This document shows positions 24,743 through 36,455 of a stretch of DNA of 64,000 bases, piece by piece. The DNA is taken from the NCBI RefSeq assembly GCF_004664715.2, contig NC_051066.1:84097735-84161734 (forward strand), read 5' to 3'. This DNA is from Peromyscus leucopus (Eukaryota > Chordata > Mammalia > Rodentia > Cricetidae). The notes beneath the pieces are model-generated. The model was not told the DNA's origin, searched no databases, and saw only the letters and a program-made list of their open reading frames with translations. A program made the translations under genes and the position numbers. Position 1 is the first letter of the stretch. The number at the start of each line of letters is the position of its first letter.

Positions 24743-25270
24743 TGTGGTATTGTATTCCCCCAAATATTGTGCATGATAATAAACTTATCTGGGGTCAGAG
24801 ACAGAGCAGCCACAATATTAAACAAAGAGGATAGGCAGTGGTAGTACACGCCTTTAATCCTAGCATTCCAGAGGCAGAAATCCATGAGTTCAAGGATACA
24901 GCCAAGCATGGGATTAAAGACTCACGCCTTTAATCCCAGAAAGCGAGCCTTTAATCCCAGGAAGTGATGGTAGAAAGCAGAAAGGTATAAAAGGCGTGAG
25001 GACCAGAAACTAGAAGCATTTGGCTGGTTAAGCTTTTATCTGGTTAAGCTTCAGGCTTTCGAGCAGCAGTTCAGCTGAGTGCCATTGAGATGAGGACTCA
25101 GAGGCCTCCAGTTGAGGAAGCAAGACCAGCAGAGGAAACAAGACCAGCAGGGGATCCAGTGAGGTGAGGTAACTGTGGCTTGTTCTGGCTCTCTGACCTT
25201 CCAGTGTTCACCCCAATAACTGGCCTCAAGTTTGATTTTATTAATAAGAACTTTTAAGATTCCTGCTACA
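24743..25270 (+). mobile_element. Solo LTR, family A, inside the Ppia pseudogene
   Basis: A TG...CA element of 528 bp (TGTGGTATTGTATTCCCC to AAGATTCCTGCTACA), flanked on both sides by TTTTT, so inserted in a T tract of the pseudogene 3' UTR. It contains three CCTTTAATCC modules (near 24848, 24921 and 24946), the first within a clear B1-like head. The likely polyadenylation signal is AATAAA near 24778. Confidence 0.85.
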
Positions 25271-25461
25271 TTTTTTGACTTGCTTGCATATTACCCAATG
25301 TGCCATTCCTTCTGTAGCTCAGGAGACTGTCCCCACCCTCACCATTCACAATACCCATTAATTTCTGCTTTCACGAATCCTCCCTGGGTTCCATATCTTT
25401 CCCCACTCCCCTCCAAATCTAGATGGATTGCAGAGTTGTTTGATTATAAATCAAAGCTAGA

Positions 25462-25639
25462 ATGCCAGGCGGTGGTGACACACGCCTTTAATCCCAGCAC
25501 TCGGGAGGCAGAGCCAGGCGGATCTCTGCGAGTTCAAGGCTAGCCTGGTCTACAGAGCAAGATCCAGGACAGGCACCAAAACTATGCAGAGAAAACCTGT
25601 CTCGAAAAAAACAAACAAACAAAAAATAATAATATTAAA
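25462..25639 (+). repeat. B1 SINE, sense, with 16-bp target duplication
   Basis: A full B1 of the cricetid-like form (CCAGGACAGGCACCAAAACT) with an A-rich tail containing AAACAAACAAAC. Direct repeats ATAAATCAAAGCTAGA at 25446-25461 and 25640-25655 are identical, so the insertion is fairly young. It lies in the 3' end of the Ppia pseudogene. Confidence 0.95.
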
Positions 25640-26444
25640 ATAAATCAAAGCTAGATAAGAAAAAATAAAATTAAGAATTTAAAAAAGCATAGTTATGACG
25701 GGATTTTATGAAATTTATATTTTGTGAATTTTGTATTTACTCTTGCTTTACAAATTGAAATAATTTTCAACACAATACTATCAGTCACTTTTATTAAGAC
25801 CTTGTAAACTTTTGGGTTTTTTTTTTAAGATAACATTTTAAGATTATGCTTCCCTACTTTTTAAAATTCTTTAAAGAGCAAGTTTTTATGTGCCTGCAAG
25901 TTGTATGGCAAAAGATAGAATGCTGTCATAGTCTCCTGCATTAGCAACACTGCAAGCTATATATGTAAGCAGTTCTGCAAGTGAAGAAGTCCAAGGATCA
26001 AGCTGCTGGCATCTAACAAGCACCTTCTTGAATCATCACAAAATAACTGCTCTTCAAAGTTTCGATTGAGTACTGAATTCGTCCTTTGTATGACTTCTTT
26101 AAAAGGTGTCAGTTGCCAGGCAGACCATCCTGTGGCATTTTAAGTAGCCCCTAAACCCTTACAAAGAGAAGTTATATCTCCAGTGACTAGTGTGTCAAGC
26201 AAAGAGCTATTAGAAAATGTTTGTGCTGAAGTATTTCTGTTAAATATATGTGTCTGTGTCCCGAAGCTCATCTAAGCCTAGACTAGCTAAAAGTAATTGG
26301 TTTTTCATCTTTGTGTGAGAGAAAGTGGGCTCACTTAGGGCACATCGTACATGTGGAGGTAGAGTGGAACTTCAGGTAGAAGTCCTTCCTCTCCACCGCG
26401 TTTTTGACAACATCTGTTTGCTACTATCTATTATCAGTCCTGCC

Positions 26445-26590
26445 AAATTTCAAGATTCTCCATCCCCCTTTCCCTTGCTGTAGGAATGCTGGAATTACAG
26501 ATGCCTTCTATCACGTTTGACGTTGTCCAGTACTTACAATTGTAAGGCAAGCACTCTACCCAATGAACAATGTCCCCAGCCCTCAAAAGC
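26445..26590 (-). repeat. B4 (ID-B1 composite) SINE, antisense
   Basis: GAATGCTGGAATTACAGATG followed by TAAGGCAAGCACTCTACC and a tail near CCCCAGCCCTCAAAAGCC. Confidence 0.65.
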
Positions 26591-26734
26591 CAATTTTTAA
26601 AAATGTTTATGCTTTCAAACAGATGGCCATGTAAGGCATTTGATGCATAAATTAGTAACATAAATATTAAACAATTCTATGATCGGGACTTTGAACAAAA
26701 TACTGTCCTCTACCTCACTCCTCTTCCTGTCAGG

Positions 26735-26735
<1 letters not shown>

Positions 26736-26774
<39 letters not shown>
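26736..26774. repeat. (TG)n microsatellite
   Basis: About 19 TG units, directly preceding an antisense SINE fragment. Confidence 0.98.
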
Positions 26775-26778
<4 letters not shown>

Positions 26779-26794
26779 TTTACTTGGGAGGTAT

Positions 26795-26885
26795 AGTAGA
26801 GATGAGACATGGTCTCACTTTGCAGACCAGATTAGACTCAAACTTGCAGCAATGCTGAGTGCTGGCATTGCAGGCATGTGCCCTA
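26795..26885 (-). repeat. B1-like fragment, antisense
   Basis: GACATGGTCTCACTTTGCAG and TGAGTGCTGGCATTGCAGGC. Confidence 0.6.
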
Positions 26886-26994
26886 CAAATCACTTTTCAA
26901 ATGCAAAATGGAATCCCTCCCTAATTCTGTTGTCCTTGAGACATTTTCCCATTCTGTCTTTTATATGGCTATATCACAATCCTGGTTTTCTTTT

Positions 26995-27165
26995 TATTTT
27001 ATTTTTTTTTTTTTCGGTTTTTTGAAACAGGGTTTCTCTGTTTAGTTTTGGTTCCTGCCCTGGATCGCACTCTGTAGACCAGCCTGGCCTTGAAATCACA
27101 GAGATCTGCCTGGCTCTGCCTCCCAAGTACTGGGATTAAAGGCGTGCGCCGCCGCCGCCGCCACA
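26995..27165 (-). repeat. B1 SINE, antisense, with GCC expansion
   Basis: CAGGGTTTCTCTGTTTAGTT, CAGCCTGGCCTTGAAATCAC and CTGGGATTAAAGGCGTGCGC identify B1. The head ends in a (GCC)n run at about 27147-27161, where B1 usually reads CACCACCGCC. A poly-T stretch at 27001-27014 is its tail. Confidence 0.9.
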
Positions 27166-29893
27166 ATCTTGTTTTTTAAGAATTCATCAATCCTCATTCT
27201 TCCCAATAACAATTCATAATATTGGTTCTTCACTCACACCCACCCCCAGTGTGTGTTTTGTTTAATGTTAAGGGGCAGCATGTGCTGGAAACCAACCCTA
27301 CAGGCTTGGGCCTGCCAGCTTGAACACTCAGTTTCGACAGTAGCACCGTACTCAACCCCACATACTGCCTGAAATTCTCTTATTCCGAGCATGCTCCTCT
27401 TCTGAATTCCTTTCAAGTGAAAAACATTAACCTACTCAAAGTGCAGCTGAAAGGTTACAGCCTCTTAGGATACATTCTATCTGAGCTTTCTTTTGCTGTA
27501 TACTCCACTTGCAATTCAGTTTGGGGACAGGTGGTATTTTGAGTCCAGTTAGCTTTGTACCTACAAGTGGAAAAGAATCTTGTCACTTCAAAGGCATCTC
27601 TGGCAATTAGTGACCACTTTACTGTCTGGTTCTAAAGAGCGAGACATTACCAGAAATGACTTCAACTTAAATTGTTTCAGTTCGATTATGGGAAGAATTT
27701 AAATTTATTTTAATTTCTCTCTCTTTTTAATGGGGTTTTGAGGCAGGAGAGCAGAACGCAGCCTGGGTTGTGCTCTCAAGACAATACACTATTTTCTTAA
27801 GTTTCTAAATTTCATCACTCCCCACACACGAGTGACCTAAAAATGTTGTTCAGTTCTACAAACCATCTTCGGAATACCTAAGCCTCAAACCCCAGCCTCT
27901 GCGCAAGCACACCTATTTGCCTGTATCATAACTGATTGGTGCTGCTACTTTATCTGTCTTTACACCACCCAACATTTTACATTAATTACTCCCATCATAT
28001 TACAAAATTCCACTAGTTTTTCCTTGTAACCACTCTTGTACTTTTCTTCTACTTTTTATAATATACTGGAAATCAAAATAAAAAATTAGAAAACCAAGAA
28101 TCAACATTAATTAGGCATGCTTTTATCCGGTTATCCTTGGCACATAAGCACCAAACCCACAATAATATGGAAGATATCAAAAAATTATGTGCATGCATGG
28201 AGGGAAAAGCTAGAGCATCCATCAGTGATTACAGTAGCATAGATCTATGTATCTTGGCTGTCTTTCACATAGATTTTTCCAAACCCATTTTTTTAATTCC
28301 TACCTAATGCTTCTGCCAAAGATGACTTTGGCTGAGCTCTGATAAAGCCACCCAGAGACTTTTCCATTCCATATAAATCATTCAAGCAATTGGGTGGTTC
28401 TTGATTCTTAAAGATATATGCCATTTTTTAATATTTTTGATTGTGAGCCTATCCTTTAACAGCTGAGCCATCTCTCAGGTCCAAAATGTGACATTTCTAT
28501 CTTTATTTCCAGAAAGATTTAAAACACAAGCCTTGACCCCCCCAAAAAATGAATTAAATAAACCATGTACAGATAATTTATTGCTTCATGTTTTAAAATC
28601 CTGTAACCATGATTTTTCCCCCCTGGGTGCAAGTTTCTTAGATTAATTTGGCAGGTATGATGAGCTTTTGGATTGCTTTAATAGTCAAAACTCCCTAGAT
28701 AAACTGGTTCCTCCTCCAAAACAAAGACATCATGGCTAACAATTTATGATATTAAACATCTTTTATGGGTAAGTTTATCTTTTTATCCACTATTGGAAGT
28801 TAATTTGTAACTAAGGGTAGTGGGAAGTGATGGCTGTCAAAGTTAGTTGGAACTCATTTCAAAATTCTCCATCTGTCAGTAGTTCAGCATCATTGCTCAG
28901 AGACCCAAGATGATACAGTTGATTGCATAGGAATGACATTTCCAGGTGAAATCCATTATAAAAGTAAACTAATTCCCAGGCATGACCTTATGGACCATGA
29001 GATAGTCCCTCTGCGGCTAGCAGTCCCTCAGCCTGCTGTAAATGGAGGATGAATGCAGTCATTCATTTGCCATGTGCCAGATAGAAACATTTTCCAGTTT
29101 CCCCCTTATTCATTTAATGTTCATTTTAAAATGCACACCCAAAAGGACTTGATATTTAATTCTTTTATAAACTGTAAACACTTCACACTGTGGTATTTGG
29201 ATATCTTACAGACTTTGTCTGTAAACAGAAGTTACTTCAAGGCATATTCCAGATACTCATTGGTACAAAACTTTAGAAGCTTAACAAGTTCCCCAAATGA
29301 ATGCCAATACTTTTTACCATTTGAATAGAAAGAGGCACATTTAGTGCAATGAGTGTTTCAGATGTTTGCATTTTCATGGCTGTAATCATGGCTATCTGCA
29401 TAATATGTTTTCATGATAAATCCTGAATTATAGGTAGTATCTTGAAAAATCGATGCCTAAAACTCATATTAAAATAAAAAAATTAAATATCTACATTTTA
29501 TTATATTACCAAATTCCAGATCAAATGGAGCATTATGTTGCATGACTAAGCAATCTGAACTGGCTTGGATTTGGATAGTGTTCAATTGGAACTATCATAT
29601 TATAAAGAAAATGGCTTAAGTTGGGGAAAAAGGGGACCTGCTCTTGAATAACCAATTTTCCAGACTATTACATTGGCAAAGCCAGTTGTAGCATTAGTTA
29701 CATACCTGCAGCAAAACAGACCTTTTGTATTCAAAAGTAGACTTGATGGAAGAGTCAGTTTGCCTATTTTATTAGTATAGTGATCATAACTAGTTAATAG
29801 CAAATTAAATTAATATATTGACACAAACATGAAACTAGTACTTTGAAAGACAACAAAAAGTTGAGTAGAGAAATTTCCTTGTAAATACTTATC
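27166..29893. other. Intergenic stretch, mostly unrecognised
   Basis: A short B1-like piece may lie near 27738-27785 and a short reversed B2-like end (GAGCCATCTCTCAGGTCC) at about 28425-28490. I see no gene, and open frames here are short and without known domains. Confidence 0.5.
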
Positions 29894-30062
29894 AAAGGCC
29901 AGGCAGATAGCTCAGTGGATAAAGACATTTGATGCCAGACCCAATGACCTGAGTTTAATCTGTGGGATCCACACAGAGGAAGGATATAACTGACTCCCAG
30001 AAGCTGCTCTCTGACATCTACAAACATACCATAGCATGCACACTAAATAAATAAATAAATAT
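29894..30062 (+). repeat. B2-type SINE, sense
   Basis: GGCAGATAGCTCAGTGGATA, CTGAGTTTAATCTGTGGGAT and a tail of (AAAT)n. Confidence 0.8.
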
Positions 30063-30829
30063 ATGCAAATAAATGACAGACAATCATAGACTTTCAAAAA
30101 TAAATTCGTATTTATTGTAATTTTAACTCATGCATGTTTTAAATAGAACTGTGTTCTTTTATTAACAGATAGCAGAGCCAATAGTTTAATGACTTTATAT
30201 TTCTGTAAATGTTAGGCAAGCCCCATAAACTTAAACTGAAAGGAGTACACCAATATTTTCATATCTTGTTACATTTTAGTTGTGTAACATACATTGTCAA
30301 TGATCCTGGAAGCTTTGTGAAACCCAAGTTCACAATGCTGTTCACTATTGAGCCCTAGCATCTGGCATAGTCGTGGTACTTTGTCCTCTGTCTACTAGTG
30401 TTGAAGAAATCCAATGAGAGACGCTGGTATAATTCATGTTGGCATTACACAGAGAGTCAGGCAATATGAGAAAACAATTCAAACGCTGTACAAGTAATAG
30501 TTGTTTTGTTTAGTGGTTTTTTTTTTTAACTAACAAGAAAAATGTGACTAGTTTCTTACAATTACCTTTCAAATGTGTACTGACTCCTCCAGAATGGCCT
30601 GGGTTACATGATTTCCCTCTCAGGTATCCAATGAGTCATGAAACTTGAGAGGTACATGCCATTTCCCCTCTGTGTGGGCAGAAGGATGCGTGGCTATGCC
30701 ATTCTTGGCAAAGCTCTGATTTTAGCACTAAATATCAGATTTTTTTTCTAAAAGTTTTTGCAAAAACAATCATATCTTAACATAGCAGACTTTCTTATAA
30801 TGTCAAGATTATGAAAATAATCATTACCC

Positions 30830-31722
30830 TGTGAAGGAGAAGTGGATGAGATCTACATGAGTGGACTGGGTGTGTGTGGGGGGTGGCAGAGGGCGAGGAG
30901 TGGGGGGTGAGAACATAGGGAAATGGGAGGGTCAAGCTGGAACAGGGACAGAGTGGGAGGATAGGGATGAAGATATCATGATAGATGAGGACATCATGAG
31001 AATAGGAAGAGGGAGGGTGCTGGGAAGGCTCTCAGGAATCCACAAGGTTGACCCCACTGCTGGTAGTGGTCCAGAGGGTGCCTGGACCGGTCTACTCTGA
31101 TGACCAGTCTAGCAAATAACCTAGCTATCATCATAGAGCCTTTGTCCAGTGACTGATGGAGGCAGATGCAGAGATCCATGGCCAGGCACCAGGCTTAGCT
31201 CCAGGAATCCAATTGATGAGAGAGAGGAGAGATACTACTGGTGAGGAATGTCGAGATCATGATGGGAGGATGTGCAGAGATGACCGGACCACACTAGTGG
31301 AAACCTGTGAACTGTGGACTGGTGGCTGTGGAGCCCCCATGGGACTAGACTAGGCCCTCTGGACATGGAAGATGGTTGTTTGGCTCAAACTGTTTGGGGG
31401 GCACCCGGGCAGGGGGATCGGGATCTGTCCCTGGTGCATGGGCAGGCTTCTGGGAATCCGGTGCCTGTGGTGTGACACCTTGCACAGCTTGGTGCAGTGG
31501 GAAGGGGCTTGGACATGCCTAGGCTCAGTGAGCTGGGCTCTGCTGACTCCCCATGGGAGACCTCGATTTGGGGGATGTGGGGATGTGAGGTGGCTTGGGA
31601 AAGAGGGCTGGGGGTGGAAGGAGGGAGGAGGGGGGTTCTGTGGATAGTATGAGGAGTGAGTAGAAATTTTCTTAATAAAGAAAAATAAAATAAAATAAAC
31701 ACAAAAAAAAGAAAAGAAAAAG
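30830..31722 (+). mobile_element. L1 3' UTR, sense, with A-rich tail
   Basis: A G-rich 3' UTR, for example TGGAGGCAGATGCAGAGATC, CCAATTGATGAGAGAGAGGA, TGTGGAGCCCCCATGGGAC and AAACTGTTTGGGGGGCACCC, ends in AATAAAGAAAAATAAAATAA and A-rich tail. It is truncated at 5' with no ORF2. The same sequence occurs at 53823-54322. Open frames on either strand reflect the skewed composition. Confidence 0.85.
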
Positions 31723-32437
31723 ATCATCCAAATCTGTAACTGTGAATGTTTATAGGGAATTTTTAGCCAAAGTGAAGAATTCCCTGAATTAAAACTTACC
31801 CAACACATCTACTAAACAGCTTTTATTAATCCTATGTGAATATACTCTACCAACATAGTCATATATGTATGTGTTTTTACTGAGTTCACTTTTCCTGGAC
31901 TTTATAGACGACATACTGGTTTTATTTTTTTTGTGAGTAGTTATATGATTGAAATAGTAGTTTGTTTGTTTGTTTGTTTTCTATGAATAACTGTCCTCTA
32001 TAATGAGACTTAAAGACTTGGAGTGCTCTGGGAACTTGAATTTGGGGGTTAAAAAATTTTAAGTAAAGATTGTTTTATTTAAAGCCTGATCCTAGAAAAG
32101 AAACCATCCCTTTTCCTTCTGTAAAGGAAACTGTTTATCTATAAACTCTCAACACCTTACTGTCCCCTCAATACTTATTTCAACACAAAGCAGTGTAAGT
32201 TTTTCCCATATAAACTCACCTTCCAGTTATCTGGACACCAACTGGATATCTGTCTTAGAATCCAGTTATGACAGTCACTACCTAGAAATAATGCAGACTC
32301 CATGGGTAAATGGTTCAGTCTACAGACGCACCCCCACATCAAGCACCAACCACATCTATAAGTCTTCCCAGCTGGGCTACAATTTTAGGGTTCTCATAAA
32401 CAACTTCCTCGGGTTTAATCATTTGTTATCATTACTC
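31723..32437. other. Intergenic stretch, nothing recognised
   Basis: Contains a short (TTTG)n at about 31962-31980 and otherwise no identifiable feature. Confidence 0.5.
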
Positions 32438-32448
32438 AAGAAACTCAG

Positions 32449-32612
32449 CAGGGCGGTGATGGCTCATGCCTTTAATCCCAGCACTCGGGAGGCAGTGCAA
32501 GGCAGATCTCTGTGAGCTTGAGGCCAGGCTGGTCTATAGACTGAGATCCAGGACAGGCACCAAAACTACACAGAGAAACCCTGTCTTGAAAAACCAAAAA
32601 AAAGAAAGAAAA
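32449..32612 (+). repeat. B1 SINE, sense, with 11-bp target duplication
   Basis: GGGCGGTGATGGCTCATGCC, GATCCAGGACAGGCACCAAA and AACTACACAGAGAAACCCTG. Direct repeats AAGAAACTCAG lie at 32438-32448 and 32613-32623. Confidence 0.95.
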
Positions 32613-32624
32613 AAGAAACTCAGA

Positions 32625-34250
32625 GAAGCACTTTACTTGTGCTTACCCTTTTATTATGAATTATTATCTTAGTAACAGGCAAACATAAAGTGCATGCAGG
32701 ACAAGGAATAAGGTATAAAGAGTAAAATTGCCAAGAGGGTTAAGACCATGCTCCTCCATGTGACCAGCAACCTGGAAGCTCTCCAAATCCCATTCCTTTG
32801 AATTTTTATGGAAGCCTTTTCATTATGTAGGCATGATAGATTAAATCATTGGTCACTGAGTATAAAGTCATCCTCCAGGCCCTTAAGCCACCTTTCTAAT
32901 CATGTGACTGGTTCCCCTGGCAACCAGACCCCATCCTGAGGTTATGGGGACTTTCCAACATTCCCTCATTAAACTAAGCTCAGGTGTGGTTGAAAGGAAC
33001 TTGTTATGAACAACAAAAAGATATTCCATTCGCCTTTGTTCCTCTTGGCACTTAGGAAATTCCAAGAGTTTTAAGAGCTCTGGGCCAGAAACAGAGATAA
33101 ACATCAAATGAATGTATTTCTCATTATAAGTTACAATATCACTGCAGTTGTTGAAAATTGACCTTGGAACTTTAGAACATAGCACTAGGAGTTTCTCTCT
33201 ATCTCTTACCACTTAACTAGCAGGATTCTCTTCTATACAACTCCTACCTCTTCATGACATTTTGAATGAGTAAGAAATCTCTGAGAGTATGCACATTACA
33301 CTAACGGGATGCTATAATCTTTAGAAAATCCTTCCTTATTTGAGTCCAAATCGGATCCACGGAAAAGCTAGCCTACTGCTTCTACTCTATTCTTGAAAGC
33401 AATGAAGTTGCATATCTTGTTGTCAGTTTGCCACTTAAAATCTGCCTTGCAGGATCATTAACCTTTATTACAAAAACTGATAATGTCACTGGGAAATAGG
33501 CAGTTCCTGATTGTTTGCATATGCTGTATTAGTCAGGCATGTCTACAGCTGCAAAGAAAAGCATACCCAACCAAAAGAATTTAAGGAGTGAGGATTTGCA
33601 TTTCTCATAACTAGGAACCTAGAAAGTTAATGGCTGGTATTTGCTCTGCAGTTCAGTGATGTTCACAGATATTTTTCTCTGCAGTCCTTTGGGTCTTTCT
33701 GGTCATTTCCTATGTTCAAGGGTAGGAGAAAAGAAAATTTCAATGTTTTTTTCCCAGCTGTATCTCTTTTTCTCAAGAAAGCAAAAACTTCCCAGAATTA
33801 CTCTAACCAGACTCTATGGCATGTATACCTCCTCTTGGCCCTTAATGGAATATGATTTAGAAAGTGATCATTAATTAATAAGTGACTGGATATATTCACA
33901 TCAACACTGCCATATGAAGAGAAGTCTGCCTTTTAGAGGAATTTCAAACCATATAAAATTGAATAAAAAACAGTCGAAAACATCTCATTCTTTTTTGAAA
34001 AGGAAAGAGCAATATTCATAAGAAACAATTAAAGTGAACCACATTTCAGGACTCTTCCTTGCTTGCTAGCAGTTGAAAACTCAAGTGGTTTCAACAATAT
34101 GCAGCTGAGTTCTGTCTTCAATAACAAACATTAAATATGTGGGCAGTAAGTTTTTGTGGAAAATTTTCTAGTGCCATCTCAAAACACAATAGGTAAATGA
34201 AAATATTTAAAAGTTTCAGAGAGAAGTAAAAACACCTAGGAGATTCTTAG
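32625..34250. other. Intergenic stretch, mostly unrecognised
   Basis: The part from 33520 to 33860 starts CTGTATTAGTCAGGCATGTC and has the flavour of an old mammalian repeat, but I cannot assign it. The rest shows no feature. Confidence 0.4.
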
Positions 34251-34254
34251 AACG

Positions 34255-34412
34255 CTTTCTTGTCTATATGTAGGTACCTGCAGAGGTCAAATCTCCCAGA
34301 AGTAGTTACAAGTGGTTGGGGGCCTTCCAATGTGAATGCTGAGAACCAAACCCAGGCCCTCCACAAGACCAGTAAGTGCTCTTATCCACTGAGCTAACAA
34401 TCCAATCCCTAG
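34255..34412 (-). repeat. B3/B2-type SINE, antisense
   Basis: GCTGAGAACCAAACCCAGGC and CTTATCCACTGAGCTAACAA. Confidence 0.75.
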
Positions 34413-35038
34413 AAAATCCCTATTTTAGTGAGATCTCTAACTTGTTTGAAATGTGTGCCTCCTTCTGTCCTTCACCATCAAGTTTTCCTGATTATGTGCT
34501 TATTAAACAAGTGTTCTTTATTATTTTTATAATCCTCCTAAGGACTCTCAATGCTATAGTTACATAGATCTCATTTATGTAGAACTAAAGAATACAGTCT
34601 GACTGAGGTAAAACAAATGTATACAATACTTCAGAGTTTCCTAACCTCCACTGACTTGACATCTCGGACCCCATTGTTCTTTGTTAGGAGGAACTGTCCT
34701 AAGCAATGTTGGCTGTATAGTAGCATTCCTAGCCTCTATTAACTAGATGCCAGTAACAATCCCCACTCTAGCTGTAAAAACCGAAGGTGTTTCCAGACCT
34801 TGCCAAATTTCTTCAGGGGGCAAAATAGTCCTGATTGAGAAACAATGCACTGCACCAAAACATTGACATTTGACAAAGAATCAGTCAAGCAGAGGTTCCT
34901 AATTTCTCTCTAGCTCTCCCCTGACTTCTCATCCAGATGCCAATGTTTATTTCATTTCATGCCATTCTATATGCCTGGATTTGTTTTTTATTTTGCTAAA
35001 GTTTCCTTTAAAGTTCCAATCCCCAATACTCACATAAA

Positions 35039-35485
35039 AGCCAGACATGGGGGCGCTGAAGAGATGGCTCAGTGGTTAAGAGCGCCGACTGCTCTTCCAG
35101 AGGACCCGAGTTCAATTCCCCGCAACCACATGGCGGCTCACAACTATAGCTCAGAGGATTTGACACCTCACTCAAGCATACATGCAGGCAAAACACCAAT
35201 GCACGCAAAATAAATTAAAAAAAAAAAAAAAGCCAGACATGGTCACATGTGCCAGTAACCCCAGTGCCACAGAAGACGGAGACGGGGGTTTTCCTCTGTC
35301 TTGCTGGTGGCAAGCCTAGCTCCAGATTCAGTAAAAGATGCTGTATGGAGGGATTAAGGTGAAGAGTAACAGAGAAGGCCATTCTCCTCCGGCCTCTCTA
35401 CAAGTATGGGCAGATGTACCCTCATAGGAGTATACATAAAACGAACTCACATGCACCACACACATATGGCATACCTAAAAAAATG
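35039..35485 (+). repeat. B3 SINE, sense, split by a B2
   Basis: AGCCAGACATGGTCACATGT begins the element after the inserted B2. CTAGCTCCAGATTCAGTAAA and CCTCTCTACAAGTATGGGCA match the B3 body. Only the first dozen bases lie left of the B2. Confidence 0.65.
35051..35227 (+). repeat. Young B2 SINE with 15-bp target duplication
   Basis: AGATGGCTCAGTGGTTAAGA (A box region) and GAGTTCAATTCCCCGCAACC (B box region) are near consensus. A poly-A tail follows. AAAAGCCAGACATGG flanks it at 35036-35050 and 35228-35242. It inserted into a B3. Confidence 0.95.
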
Positions 35486-36174
35486 AAAGAAAAGAAAACA
35501 GAAGAAAGTGTGAGGATGGTAAACTTCCTGCTTGTGTTCTGTGTCCACAAATGTCTAATCTGGTCCTTACTACCTTAGCTGAGCATAGAAATCTATATTT
35601 GGTGTTCCTTCACCCAGGACTCCAAAAACTGCTCCACGAAGTGTTCTTAATATGAAGTCTGACACCAGTATTATTTCCTACATATTTTAACACAAATATG
35701 ACATCCGACAGACTGCATATTACTGTTTTATCAAAGTATCAACACTTGACCATTATGGTGTAATTTAATATTTGCTTTCTTTCTGTCTCTACTTCCTCCT
35801 ACCTTCTGATCACTTTCTCCCAGCATTGTATTCATTAGTTATTATATTTTTATCTATTAGCTTTAATGCACACCTTCTTTTCCTATTAGTGATTATGCTA
35901 AATGTAACAAGTTAATCACAAACTTTGCAAAATCTAATGGAACTCAGGCACTTCTTCCAGACAATCCAAAGATCTCTACTCACCTTCAATTCATCTACAC
36001 CACCCTTGGACTTTCATGCTTTTATTGTACATATGAATTTAATCTACATTTTAACCTCAGATTTGCTATTGCAATGTATCAGGTATCCCTGTGTTTGTCA
36101 CCCCCACTGTGCATTTTAGTTTCCTTTCTCCTGTCTCTTCTTGCTGCCTCCAGGGTCTCTTTGGTTCTCTCTCT

Positions 36175-36265
36175 TTTTCTCGACCTTTTGCCACAATTAG
36201 GGATTAACCCAGTGTCTTGTGCATAATAGGTAATCACCCACCATTGAGATACATCACCTACCCTA
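36175..36265 (-). repeat. ID/B4 SINE fragment, antisense
   Basis: ATTAGGGATTAACCCAGTGT ... CATAATAGGTAATCACCCAC. Confidence 0.6.
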
Positions 36266-36394
36266 GTTTCTTCTTTTGACTAGAAATAATTATAGTTGAT
36301 CCTATTATGAATTATGTGAGTTTATCTGATGCTATCTTATCCCATGTTTCTCTTGCCTTATTTTATGCTATCTTATCTTATCTTGTCTTCTCTG

Positions 36395-36455
36395 TGGAGA
36401 TAGAGATTGAACTCAGTGTGTTAAGCTTGCTACCACTGAGTTATGCTTCCAGCTC
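36395..36455 (-). repeat. ID-like SINE fragment, antisense
   Basis: GAGATTGAACTCAGTGTGTT and CTACCACTGAGTTATGCTTC. Confidence 0.55.

Larger units (their letters stand above)
24268..25686 (+). pseudogene. Ppia (pseudogene): Processed pseudogene of cyclophilin A (Ppia)
   Basis: An intronless copy of the peptidyl-prolyl cis-trans isomerase A mRNA. The 5' UTR-like CCATTTGCTGGCAGCCTTGG runs into VNPNVF, with the start codon changed to TTG at 24292. Recognisable coding pieces are [36 protein letters not shown] and [13 protein letters not shown] in shifted frames. A stop equivalent lies at 24732-24734. The 3' UTR (CATTCCTTCTGTAGCTCAGG, GGTTCCATATCTTTCCCC, TGGATTGCAGAGTTG) resumes at 25271 after an LTR insertion and is interrupted again by a B1 at 25462-25639. 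An A-rich tail ends near 25686. Deletions, frameshifts and a lost ATG make it non-functional. The parent gene lies elsewhere. Confidence 0.92.

Noticed and set aside
30861..31353. Gly- and Asp-rich small proteins
   Set aside because: They come from G-rich L1 3' UTR.
31350..31808. 152-residue open frame on the minus strand
   Set aside because: It lies in L1 3' UTR sequence of skewed composition and has no domain. The Pro/His/Ser-rich reading is a by-product.
35051..35130. tRNA-like A and B boxes
   Set aside because: They belong to a B2 SINE.
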